Both the position numbers and the translations under genes were made by a program. From NCBI RefSeq assembly GCF_030525755.1, contig NZ_JAUNEC010000001.1:62001-126000 (forward strand): a stretch of DNA of 64,000 bases. Reading direction: 5' to 3'. The notes under the pieces are model-generated. The model was not told the DNA's origin. It saw nothing but the letters and a program-made list of their open reading frames with translations, and ran no database searches. Shown piece by piece: positions 51,797 through 60,532 of this stretch (the first letter of the stretch is position 1; the number at the start of each line of letters is the position of its first letter). This stretch comes from Alysiella sp. (GTDB lineage: Bacteria > Pseudomonadota > Gammaproteobacteria > Burkholderiales > Neisseriaceae).

Positions 51797-52597
51797 ATGA
51801 CGATTGCTTATATTTTTGGTCAAGCCGTTACCGATTTGCCACAAGATTTGTTCATTCCACCTGATGCACTTAAAGTGGTGTTACACAGCTTTGAAGGTCC
51901 ATTGGATTTGTTGTTGTATTTAATCCGCCGTCAGAATATCGATGTTTTGGACATTCCCATGCTGCAAATCACCGAGCAATATTTGGCATATATTGCCGAA
52001 ATGGACAAGCATCAATTTGATTTGGCAGCTGAATATTTATTGATGGCGGCAGTTTTGATTGAAATCAAATCACGTCTGTTGTTGCCGCAGCCTGAAAATG
52101 CATCAGAAGATGAAGAAGCCGACCCACGCGCTGAATTGGTACGCCGTTTGTTGGCTTATGAACAAATGAAATTGGCAGCGCAAAATTTGGACGACTTACC
52201 ACGCGCAGGACGTGATTTTGCATGGGTTTATTTACCTTTGGAGTTGGCGGTGCAGGAAAAACTGCCCGAAGTACAACTATCCGATTTAAGCCAAGCATGG
52301 CTGAACATTTTGTCGCGTGCCAAACATCAAAAAAGTCATGCGGTGGTGCAAGAAGCCATTTCGGTACGCGAACGCATGAGCGCGATATTGCGTCAATTAA
52401 ATCAAACAGGAGTATGCCGTTTTTCTGCCTTATTCCAACCTGAATTGGGTGTGGCGCATGTGGTAGTCAATTTCATTGCCTTGTTGGAATTGGTCAAAGA
52501 AGGTTTGGTGCGCGTGTTGCAACACAGCACATTTGGCGATATAGAAGTTTCGGTTTCAGGCAGCCATGAACAGGATATTGAGAACCTGTATTCATAA
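51797..52597 (+). CDS. scpA: Segregation and condensation protein A
   Basis: A 266-residue kleisin of the SMC-ScpAB complex that compacts and helps separate chromosomes. The N-terminal FEGPLDLLLYLIRRQNIDVLD box and AAEYLLMAAVLIEIKSRLLLP are family hallmarks; the C-terminal winged helix is at about residues 190-255. scpB is not adjacent. The last residues IENLYS come from the end of the 165-bp repeat, as in dxs. Confidence 0.93.
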   Translation: MTIAYIFGQAVTDLPQDLFIPPDALKVVLHSFEGPLDLLLYLIRRQNIDVLDIPMLQITEQYLAYIAEMDKHQFDLAAEYLLMAAVLIEIKSRLLLPQPENASEDEEADPRAELVRRLLAYEQMKLAAQNLDDLPRAGRDFAWVYLPLELAVQEKLPEVQLSDLSQAWLNILSRAKHQKSHAVVQEAISVRERMSAILRQLNQTGVCRFSALFQPELGVAHVVVNFIALLELVKEGLVRVLQHSTFGDIEVSVSGSHEQDIENLYS

Positions 52598-52747
52598 CTT
52601 TGATAGATTACTTTATATTGCCTTTTCCTGCGCCTACTGCGTTGGATTTTCACGCCAATAGTTTTGCTATTGGCATAAAATCTGTCTTGTATATTCAAAA
52701 AATCCAATAAAATCAATCTACCAAGATTATGAAGACAGGTTCTGAAT
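52580..52747 (+). repeat. Gene-terminal repeat of about 165 bp, copy behind scpA
   Basis: Ends AGAACCTGTATTCATAA and, inverted, TTATGAAGACAGGTTCT. A core GCGCCTACTGCGTTGGATTT resembles ACGCACCTACTACGTTGAATC in the dxs copy. Inside, GCCAATAG...CTATTGGC forms a small hairpin (about 52656-52674). It begins within the scpA coding end. Confidence 0.75.
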
Positions 52748-52811
52748 TTGTGGCAGCCAATCATTTCATTAGGATGCCTGAAAACAATAACACAGAAAAA
52801 CAACAAGTACC

Positions 52812-53693
52812 ATGAATTATGCCCTAGATGCTTTATGGTGGCGACTTACACACCCCACCATACGCGCCCTTGCCACCTTGCTCACAGCCCCACTTTTATG
52901 GCGCAGTGAGATTGAATTGCCTGTGTGCCGACTACTTGGCAAACACGGTTTCCGTTTTCTGTTGCAACTCAACGATGAACCCAATAGGCTGCCTGAAAAA
53001 CTGTTACAGCCGCAAAACAGCCATTTGGGACATTATGCCGAAGATTTATTGGCATTTTGGTTTACTCATGCGCCACACAGTACTTTAATCGCACACAACC
53101 TCCCCATTGTTTCAGGCAGCCAAACTTTGGGGGCATTGGATTTTGTGGTAGCACTTTCAGGTAGTCTGCATCATGTTGAACTGACTTGCAAATATTATGG
53201 TAGTTCAACAGGACAACCTGAAAACATGGTTGGTCTCAATCCGCGTGATACCTTATTGGCAAAACAGCACAAAATGCAGCAACAAAGCCAATTATCACAA
53301 CACCCCGTCGCAAAAACCATTTTGACAAACATGGGCATAGAAGCAGAAAAATTACAATGTGCCAACATCACGCGTGGCATGGCATTTACCCTTTCAGGCA
53401 GCCTGCCTGAACACACTTTATATCCACTTAATGCATGGACAGGCTTATATTTTCAGCATCAGCAACAATGGCAACAATTCGCCAAAGATGCCCGTTTTTA
53501 CCCCTTGCAACGCCATGAATACCTTGCACCCGCACGCATCACCTACGACCAAACCCATACACGAGATGCCATAACCCAAATGGGGCAGGGATTGTATGCC
53601 CAAGTCATGTTACGCCCAGACGGTTTTTGGCATGAACAACAACGCATTATGTTTATGCACAGGTTGCCTGAAAAGGGTAATGTGTTGCAATAA
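52812..53693 (+). CDS. DUF1853 family protein
   Basis: A 293-residue cytoplasmic protein of the DUF1853 family, whose role is unknown. Recognisable parts: LGHYAEDLLAFWF, then TLGALDFVV and HHVELTCKYYG in the middle, and LNPRDTLLAKQHKM. The ALDFVV/VELTCKYY pattern (Asp then Glu-X-Lys) recalls nuclease-like PD-(D/E)XK cores, which is an inference. Several in-frame DUS copies encode SGSL or RLPEK peptides, mostly between conserved blocks. It precedes alaS. Confidence 0.8.
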   Translation: MNYALDALWWRLTHPTIRALATLLTAPLLWRSEIELPVCRLLGKHGFRFLLQLNDEPNRLPEKLLQPQNSHLGHYAEDLLAFWFTHAPHSTLIAHNLPIVSGSQTLGALDFVVALSGSLHHVELTCKYYGSSTGQPENMVGLNPRDTLLAKQHKMQQQSQLSQHPVAKTILTNMGIEAEKLQCANITRGMAFTLSGSLPEHTLYPLNAWTGLYFQHQQQWQQFAKDARFYPLQRHEYLAPARITYDQTHTRDAITQMGQGLYAQVMLRPDGFWHEQQRIMFMHRLPEKGNVLQ

Positions 53694-53820
53694 GCACAGT
53701 AGGTTTAAAATCCCAAAATCAGGTAAAATAAGCGTAATTTTCTGTTTAGACAGCCCATGCGTATCATAAGGCTGCCTGAAACACCCACTTCACATTCTCA
53801 ATTTGGATATTAAACAAACC

Positions 53821-56445
53821 ATGATGACCACCAACGAACTCCGCCAAAAATTCCTGCAATTTTTTGAATCCAAAGGACACCAAATCGTTTCATCGTCCAG
53901 CCTTGTGCCGCACGATGACCCTACCTTGCTGTTTACCAACGCAGGCATGAACCAATTTAAAGACGTGTTTCTCGGCTTTGACAAACGCGATTACAACCGC
54001 GCCACCACCGCCCAAAAATGCGTACGCGCAGGCGGCAAACACAACGATTTGGAAAACGTGGGCTACACCGCGCGCCACCACACCTTTTTTGAAATGTTGG
54101 GCAATTTTTCGTTTGGCGATTATTTTAAACAACAAGCCATTCATTTTGCTTGGGAATTTCTCACTTCGCCCGAATGGTTGAATCTGCCCAAAGAAAAATT
54201 GCTCGCCACCGTGTATGCCGAAGACGATGAAGCCTACAACATTTGGCACAATGAAATCGGCTTGCCTGCCGAAAAAATCATCAGAATTGGCGACAACAAA
54301 GGCGGTCGCTACGCATCAGACAATTTCTGGCAAATGGGCGACACAGGTCCTTGCGGCCCTTGCACCGAAATTTTCTATGACCATGGCGAACACATTTGGG
54401 GCGGCGTACCCGGTAGCGCGGAAGAAGATGGCGACCGCTACATTGAAATTTGGAACAATGTGTTCATGCAATTCAACCGCGATGAACAGGGCAATATGCA
54501 CCCCTTGCCCAAACCCAGCGTGGACACAGGCATGGGCTTGGAGCGCATGGCGGCGGTGTTGCAACACGTTCACAGCAATTATGAGATTGATTTGTTTCAA
54601 AATTTGCTCAAAGCGGTGGCGCGTGAAACCCACACCCCATTCAGCATGGACGTACCCAGCCTGAAAGTGATTGCCGACCACATTCGCTCTTGCTCATTTT
54701 TGATTGCCGATGGCGTGTTGCCCAGCAATGAAGGGCGTGGTTATGTGTTGCGCCGCATCATTCGCCGTGCCGTGCGTCATGGTTACAAATTGGGTCAAAA
54801 ACAGCCGTTTTTCTACAAATTGGTGCCTGATTTGGTTCAAGAAATGGGCGATGCCTACCCCGAATTGCGCGAAAAACAAACGCAAATCATGGACGCTTTG
54901 CGTGGCGAAGAAACCCGTTTTGGCGAAACATTGGAAAAAGGCATGGGTTTGTTGGAAAACACGCTTTCAGGCAGCCTGAAACGTTTGGACGGCGAAATCA
55001 TCTTCAAATTGTACGATACCTACGGCTTTCCCTATGATTTAACAGCCGATATTTGCCGCGAACGCGACATTGAAATGGACGAAGACGGTTTCAACCGCGA
55101 AATGGAAGCCCAACGCGCCCGCGCCCGTGCCGCCCAAAACTTCAAAGCCAACGTGCAGTTGCACTACGATGGCGCAGAAACCCAATTCACAGGCTACACC
55201 GAACGCGAAGGACAAGCCACCGTTTTGGCGATTTTCAAAGACAACGAAAGCGTGAACGAATTGCGCGATGGCGAAAACGGCATCATCGTGTTGGACAAAA
55301 CGCCATTTTATGCCGAAAGTGGCGGTCAAGTGGGTGATGTGGGCAATTTAATTGCCAATAATGTGCAATTTGAGGTCAAAGATACCCAAAAAATCAAAGC
55401 CAGCGTGTTTGGACACATCGGCACATTGGTTTCAGGCAGCCTGAAAGTGGGCAACACCATTACCGCACAAGTGAACAACGCCATTCGTGAACAAATCACG
55501 AAAAATCACAGTGTTACCCACTTAATGCACCAAGCCTTGCGCGAAGTATTGGGCAATCATGTTGAACAAAAAGGTTCTTTGCAAAATGCCGATTTAACGC
55601 GCTTTGACATTTCCCACAACCAAGCGATGACCGCAGAGCAAATCATTGAAGTTGAAAGAAAAGTCAATTTTGCCATTATGCAAAACGTGCCTGTGAAAGT
55701 GGAAACCATGTCGTTGGAAGACGCACAAAAAACAGGCGCAATGATGTTGTTTGGCGAAAAATATGGCGAATTTGTGCGCGTGGTGATGATGGACGAATTT
55801 TCCACCGAATTGTGTGGCGGCACGCACGTTGCACGGACGGGCGAAATCGGCTTGTTCAAAATCATCAGCGAAAGCGGCATTGCGGCAGGCGTGCGCCGTG
55901 TGGAAGCCATTACAGGCATGAAAGCGGTGGAATTTGTGCAAAATCAAGAAGTTTTGCTGAAAAACATTTATGCCGAAGTGAAAGCACAAGGCGAGAAAGA
56001 CGTGTTGAGCAAAATCCAAGCCAATGCCAAGACCTTGAAAGATTTGGAAAAATCTTTACAGGCAGCCAAAACCGAATTGGCGGTACATGCAGGCGCGAAA
56101 TTGCTGAACAAAGCGCAAGATTTGGGCGCGGCACGTTTGGTGGTGGCGCAAATTGACGCGGACGCAGGTGCATTGCGCGACATCGTGGGCGATTTGACGG
56201 GCAAAGGCGACAATATTGTCGTGTTGCTGGCAAGCGCGAACGATGACAAAGTGGCATTGTGCGCGGGCGTATCCAAACCTTTGACACAAAAGGTGAAAGC
56301 AGGCGATTTGGTGAAATTTGTCGCGGAACAAGTGGGCGGCAAAGGTGGCGGTCGTCCTGATTTGGCGCAGGCTGGTGGCACGGATGTGGCGAAACTGGCT
56401 GGGGCGTTGGCGAGTGTTGAGGGTTGGGTTAAATCGTTGATTTAA
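53821..56445 (+). CDS. alaS: Alanine-tRNA ligase
   Basis: An 874-residue class II synthetase. The catalytic domain contains SSSLVPHDDPTLLFTNAGMN and GTGPCGPCTEIFYD-like sequence, followed by the editing domain with NHSVTHLMHQAL (HxxxH zinc ligands) and CGGTHVARTG, a long coiled coil and the C-Ala domain with the closing GGRPDLAQAGG. Two adjacent ATGs (53821, 53824) can start it; the frame upstream begins with TTG. In-frame DUS words encode SGSLK twice. Confidence 0.96.
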   Translation: MMTTNELRQKFLQFFESKGHQIVSSSSLVPHDDPTLLFTNAGMNQFKDVFLGFDKRDYNRATTAQKCVRAGGKHNDLENVGYTARHHTFFEMLGNFSFGDYFKQQAIHFAWEFLTSPEWLNLPKEKLLATVYAEDDEAYNIWHNEIGLPAEKIIRIGDNKGGRYASDNFWQMGDTGPCGPCTEIFYDHGEHIWGGVPGSAEEDGDRYIEIWNNVFMQFNRDEQGNMHPLPKPSVDTGMGLERMAAVLQHVHSNYEIDLFQNLLKAVARETHTPFSMDVPSLKVIADHIRSCSFLIADGVLPSNEGRGYVLRRIIRRAVRHGYKLGQKQPFFYKLVPDLVQEMGDAYPELREKQTQIMDALRGEETRFGETLEKGMGLLENTLSGSLKRLDGEIIFKLYDTYGFPYDLTADICRERDIEMDEDGFNREMEAQRARARAAQNFKANVQLHYDGAETQFTGYTEREGQATVLAIFKDNESVNELRDGENGIIVLDKTPFYAESGGQVGDVGNLIANNVQFEVKDTQKIKASVFGHIGTLVSGSLKVGNTITAQVNNAIREQITKNHSVTHLMHQALREVLGNHVEQKGSLQNADLTRFDISHNQAMTAEQIIEVERKVNFAIMQNVPVKVETMSLEDAQKTGAMMLFGEKYGEFVRVVMMDEFSTELCGGTHVARTGEIGLFKIISESGIAAGVRRVEAITGMKAVEFVQNQEVLLKNIYAEVKAQGEKDVLSKIQANAKTLKDLEKSLQAAKTELAVHAGAKLLNKAQDLGAARLVVAQIDADAGALRDIVGDLTGKGDNIVVLLASANDDKVALCAGVSKPLTQKVKAGDLVKFVAEQVGGKGGGRPDLAQAGGTDVAKLAGALASVEGWVKSLI

Positions 56446-56461
56446 TTTGATTTGAAAATTC

Positions 56462-56501
56462 AGGCTGCCTGAAAGGTTGTGAAAGGCTTTTCAGGTAGCC
56501 T
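56462..56501 (+). terminator. DUS hairpin after alaS
   Basis: AGGCTGCCTGAAAG faces CTTTTCAGGTAGCCT with a single imperfect pair. Confidence 0.75.
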
Positions 56502-56525
56502 TGTTGTATTTGAGTTGAATAATTT

Positions 56526-57088
56526 ATGCCTTTAACTTACATAGACTTATTTTTAGGGGCAGGTGGGCTGTCTCTTGGCTTTGAACAAGCTGGTTTTAAG
56601 CAAATTCTTTCGGTAGAAATTGAACCCAGTTATTGTGAAACTTATCGCCATAATTTCCCCCATCATACTGTTTTGCAAAAAGATTTAACCCAATTAAGCG
56701 ATGATGATTTGCTTGCTAAACTCAAAGGGCAAAAAGCAGATGTTGTGATTGGTGGACCTCTGTGTCAAGGCTTTTCTATGGCTGGTAAAATCGGACAGAC
56801 TTTTGCCGATGATCCAAGAAATCACTTATTTAAAGAATTTGTGCGAGTGGTTAAATTGACTGCCCCCCAATTTTTGTAATGGAAAATGTGGCTCGGCTTT
56901 ATACCCATCAATCAGGCAAAACACGCCAAGAAATCATAGAGCATTTTCAAAATCTTGGTTATCAAATGGAATGCAAAGTTTTGAATGCAGTGGATTTTGG
57001 TGTGCCGCAAAATCGCAGTCGTGTGGTGTTTATTGGGCGAAAAAATCAGGGCGATATTATTTTCCCCAAACCGTTTCAGGCAGCTTAA
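56526..57088 (+). pseudogene. C5-cytosine DNA methyltransferase, frameshifted and truncated
   Basis: The first frame (56526-56879) has motif I, IDLFLGAGGLSLGFEQAGF, and a motif IV region GGPLCQGFS, where the usual Pro before the catalytic Cys is Leu. It stops at QFL. The second frame (from about 56877) continues with MENVARL (motif VI) and DFGVPQNRSRVVFIG (motif VIII). One extra T in the T5 run at 56871-56875 would restore ...QFFVMENV. The gene then ends in a DUS-encoded FQAA and lacks the target-recognition domain and motifs IX-X, so it is dead even with the frame repaired. No restriction enzyme gene is near. Confidence 0.85.
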
Positions 57089-57229
57089 CTGATGTGTTTC
57101 GGATACCTATGCTTTATATTAAATAATCCATTCATTTTATCTAGTGGCTTTCCTGCGTAGGCAAAATCGGTTAAGATAAGTAACGTTTATGTTTGGTCAA
57201 ATGAACAGTTGAATTTGGGAAAAATTGTG

Positions 57230-57694
57230 ATGAAAAAACATTTTATTTGTATTTTGTTGGCATTGACTGTTGCGGCTTGTGGCGTGATGGATATGTCTCG
57301 TTCAGATGTGGCAACACCAAAGTCATCGGTTTTGTCATACCGCTTGGCGAACAGTCATTGGACTGATGTGGCAAAAATCCGTGCGGAAGCTCAGCGTTTA
57401 ACAACTTTAATTGGCAATGGCAGTATGACCAAAGTTCAGGCAGCACAGCATTTGAACCGTTACCGTTTGCAGTTGGTGGGCAGTAATGGCGTTGATGATA
57501 GTGTGTATGAGGTATATCAGTATGCGGCAGTGGAGAGTCAGCGAGGCAGTATGACCAGTGCACAGGCGCGTGCTTATTTGGAGAATGCCTTGAAAGGTTG
57601 GCAGCAGCGTTGGTCTAGTATGCAGCAAAAACCTGCTAACCCTGCATTTACCAATTTTCTTTTGGAAACCATGGGCATGCAGCATTTGCAATAA
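57230..57694 (+). CDS. Small lipoprotein of unknown function
   Basis: A 154-residue probable lipoprotein: basic start MKKHF, hydrophobic core and the lipobox TVAAC with the Cys near residue 18. The mature part is helical and Gln/Ala-rich with two similar blocks, GSMTKVQAAQHLNRYR and GSMTSAQARAYLENAL, suggesting an internal duplication. I do not recognise a family. It is on the same strand as greA but a DUS hairpin separates them. GGGAAAAAT precedes the ATG. Confidence 0.78.
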   Translation: MKKHFICILLALTVAACGVMDMSRSDVATPKSSVLSYRLANSHWTDVAKIRAEAQRLTTLIGNGSMTKVQAAQHLNRYRLQLVGSNGVDDSVYEVYQYAAVESQRGSMTSAQARAYLENALKGWQQRWSSMQQKPANPAFTNFLLETMGMQHLQ

Positions 57695-57822
57695 AGAAAA
57701 TAATGGTATTGGCATTGCCTTTTTTTGCTGGTTTGGTACAATACTCGCTGTTTTTAGAGAACACGGCAAGCCACATACAGTGGTTTGTTTTTTCTTGAAT
57801 TAAATTTTTAAATAAATATGAT

Positions 57823-57862
57823 AGCGTTCAGGCAGCCTTTGAAATCAGGCTGCCTGAACGCT
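57823..57862 (+). terminator. DUS hairpin between the lipoprotein gene and greA
   Basis: AGCGTTCAGGCAGCCT and AGGCTGCCTGAACGCT form a perfect 16-bp stem with an 8-base loop. It is only 25 bases before the greA ATG, so it may also affect greA. Confidence 0.75.
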
Positions 57863-57886
57863 TAAATTCCACTATAAGGAAACACA

Positions 57887-58363
57887 ATGCAAAAAATCCC
57901 TTTAACCGTAAATGGTGCAGAGCAACTGAAAGCAGAATTACAGCATCTGAAAAGTGTGGCACGTCCTGAAATCATTGCTGCGATTGCCGAAGCCCGTTCA
58001 CATGGCGATTTGTCGGAAAACGCGGAATATGAATCGGCAAAAGAGAAGCAGGGTTTCATTGAGGGCAGGATTGCGGAATTGGAAAACAAGTTATCGTTTG
58101 CACAAATTATTGACCCAAAAGAAATTCATGCAGAAGGTAGGGTGGTTTTTGGTGCAACTGTGGTGTTATCCGATTTGGAGAATGATGCCGAAGTACGCTA
58201 TCAAATTGTGGGCGATGATGAAGCGGATATTAAATTGTTGAAAATCTCGATTAATTCACCGATTGCACGTGCTTTGATTGGTAAGGAAGAGGGCGATATT
58301 GCTGAAGTGCAAGCACCTGGTGGTGTACGTGAATACGAGATTTTGGCGGTGCATTATCTGTAA
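57887..58363 (+). CDS. greA: Transcription elongation factor GreA
   Basis: A 158-residue protein that rescues backtracked RNA polymerase by stimulating RNA cleavage. The N-terminal coiled coil carries the GDLSENAEYESAKEKQGFIE tip with the catalytic Asp-Glu residues, and the C-terminal FKBP-like domain ends in YEILAVHYL. AAGGAAAC precedes the ATG. Confidence 0.97.
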   Translation: MQKIPLTVNGAEQLKAELQHLKSVARPEIIAAIAEARSHGDLSENAEYESAKEKQGFIEGRIAELENKLSFAQIIDPKEIHAEGRVVFGATVVLSDLENDAEVRYQIVGDDEADIKLLKISINSPIARALIGKEEGDIAEVQAPGGVREYEILAVHYL

Positions 58364-58692
58364 TTGCCATTTGATTGAGAAAGTTGCTTGAAAAGCCATT
58401 GTGGTTTTTCAGGCAGCTTTTGTTATTGTGGTTCGTGATGATAATAGTCGCAGAATTGAAAAGTACTACGGCGTCGCCCCTCCTTGAATGACATTTGCAT
58501 TTCTACAACCATAAAATAACCACGGAGTATCCTGTTTTTTAATGAATTCACCATAAAATAAAGTGAATATTCAAATATTTGATTGGATTTGTTCAGCAGT
58601 TTAAGTTAAGAAATTGCATTGTAATTTTAATTTTTGTAAAATTGCCAAGCATATTGTGATTCCCTTTCACTTTAAAAACTTAAGGACTGAAT
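58364..58692. other. Interval between greA and the CxxC mini-protein
   Basis: Holds a degenerate DUS hairpin (about 58381-58423), the third copy of the dispersed repeat (58440-58474, ACTACGGCGT core) and AT-rich sequence that may carry the promoter of the next genes. I see no gene. Confidence 0.6.
58440..58474 (+). repeat. Dispersed 35-bp intergenic repeat, copy 3
   Basis: ATAATAGTCGCAGAATTGAA and the following AAGTACTACGGCGT match 866-900 at most positions. Same orientation on the plus strand. Confidence 0.55.
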
Positions 58693-58890
58693 ATGGCGGA
58701 AACAGAACAAGAAAAACCCAGTTTTTGGCGCAAATTGCTCAACAGCTACGACCAGCTTTGTAAAGACATGGGCGTGGAACAGGGCGGTTGTCGCAGTTGC
58801 GTGCCGAAAATTCAATTTGACGAAAACGGCAAACGCATTGACCGCAGGCTGCCTGAAACGCAACCCCATTCCCCAGAAAACAAAAATTAA
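58693..58890 (+). CDS. CxxC mini-protein linked to CstA
   Basis: A 65-residue protein with a conserved-looking centre GGCRSCVPKIQFDENGKRI and a short helical start (SFWRKLLNSYDQLCKDMG). Small proteins of this kind, named cory-CC-star in some annotations, lie next to the shorter class of CstA-like transporters, which is the case here: the transporter starts 12 bases later. The CxxC could bind iron-sulfur or zinc. The C-terminal part RLPETQPH is DUS-encoded. Confidence 0.75.
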   Translation: MAETEQEKPSFWRKLLNSYDQLCKDMGVEQGGCRSCVPKIQFDENGKRIDRRLPETQPHSPENKN

Positions 58891-58902
58891 AGGATTTTCA
58901 AA

Positions 58903-60406
58903 ATGATGTGGTTTTTCATTTGTGTGGCTTTGCTGTTGTTGGGCTACTTTTTTTACAGCAAAGTCATTGAAAAAATTTTCGTGATTCGCCCCGAGCGTCA
59001 AACACCAGCCTATTCCATGACCGATGGTGTGGACTATGTGCCGATGTCCAAAAAGCGCGTGTGGCTGATTCAGTTGCTGAACATTGCGGGAACTGGTCCC
59101 ATTTTTGGCACCCATTTTGGGTGCATTGTATGGGCCTGTGGCGATGTTGTGGATTGTGTTTGCGTGTATTTTTGCAGGCGCGGTACACGATTATTTAACA
59201 GGCATGTTGAGCATACGCAATGGTGGCGCAAACGTGCCCTATTTGGCAGGCAAATATTTGGGCAATTCATTTAAACATTTTATGAATGTGTTGTCGGTGG
59301 TGTTGCTGGTGTTGGTGGGCGTGGTGTTTGTGGCAAGCCCAGCGTCTTTGCTGACCAACATCACGTCCGATTTGATGACGGCAGGTTCGGTGGGCGCGGC
59401 AGCAGTAAACGATGAAGCAGGCGTTTCAGCCAGCAAAGCCAATATTTTGGTGATTTGGACGGTCATCATTTTCGTGTACTACATCATTGCCACACTTGTG
59501 CCGATTGACAAAATCATCGGTCGCATTTACCCCATTTTTGGCGGTTTGCTGCTGTTTATGACGTGTGGCATGTTCTACGGCTTGGTGGTAAACGACATTC
59601 CCTTTTTCCGCACTTTGAATTTGTCGGAAGTGGGCATTGTTGAATTTTTCAAAAACCTGCACCCCAAAGACGCCCCCATTTTCCCCTTATTGTTTGTAAC
59701 CATTACCTGTGGCGCGATTTCAGGTTTCCACGCCACGCAAACGCCTTTGATGGCACGTTGCTCTGAAAACGAAAAAGAAGGGCGTTTCATTTTTTATGGC
59801 GCAATGATTGCCGAAGGGATTATCGCCTTGATTTGGTGTATGGTGGGATTGAGTTTCTACGACAGCACCGCCAGCTTCCAAGAGGCTTTGTTGGGTACAC
59901 CTTCCAAAGTGGTTTACGATTCGGCTGTGGGCATGTTGGGCTTGTTTGGTGGCATTTTGGCGGTTTTGGGTGTGGTGATTTTGCCGATTACTTCGGGCGA
60001 CACCGCTTTCCGTGCCGCGCGTTTGATGATTGCCGAATGGCTGAACATGGAACAAAAAAGTTTGGACAAACGTTTGATGATTTCTGTGCCTTTGTTTGTG
60101 GTGGGTTTCATCATTTCCAAAATTGATTTTCAGATTTTGTGGCGTTATTTCAGTTGGGCAAACCAAACCACGGCAATGATTACCTTGTGGGTGGTGGCGG
60201 CTTATTTGTACAGCACGCGCAAAAATCATTGGGTGGCAACCATTCCTGCGGTGTTCATGACAATGGTGTGCAATGCCTTTATTTTGAACGCGAAAATCGG
60301 TTTCAACCTGCCTTATGATTTGTCGGTGTGGGTGGGTGTGATAAGCGGTTTTGTGTCTTTGGTGTTGTTTTTGAAATTCATCAAACCGCGTGAAGATGAT
60401 GTTTAA
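58903..60406 (+). pseudogene. cstA: CstA-family peptide/pyruvate transporter, frameshifted
   Basis: The first frame reads MMWFFICVALLLLGYFF to LLNIAGTGPIFG and fails soon after; the second frame picks up APILGALYGPVAML and runs on to 60406 as a normal transporter with many helices, including GFHATQTPLMARC. The shift lies at about 59101-59109 (TTTTTGGCACCC); taking out one base gives GTGPIFAPILGALYGP. The rest of the sequence is intact, about 500 residues in all, shorter than E. coli CstA (about 700). A recent mutation, a sequencing error or recoding could each explain it. CstA proteins import peptides or pyruvate in starvation. Confidence 0.85.
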
Positions 60407-60532
60407 ACCACCATTTTTATCTTAAAAAAATGTTTCAGGCTGCCTGAAAAAAGTCGTGCATTCATTGGGCATAACTTTCAGGCAGCCTGATTTTCACGTA
60501 CAATATTGCACAAAAATTTTCAGGAATAAATC

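Noticed and set aside
56526..57088. Active restriction-modification or phage-defence system
   Set aside because: The methyltransferase is frameshifted, lacks its target-recognition region and no nuclease gene is adjacent.
60407..60532. FMN riboswitch ahead of ribBA
   Set aside because: The leader is only about 125 bases, is mostly DUS sequence, and I could not find the conserved RFN element blocks.
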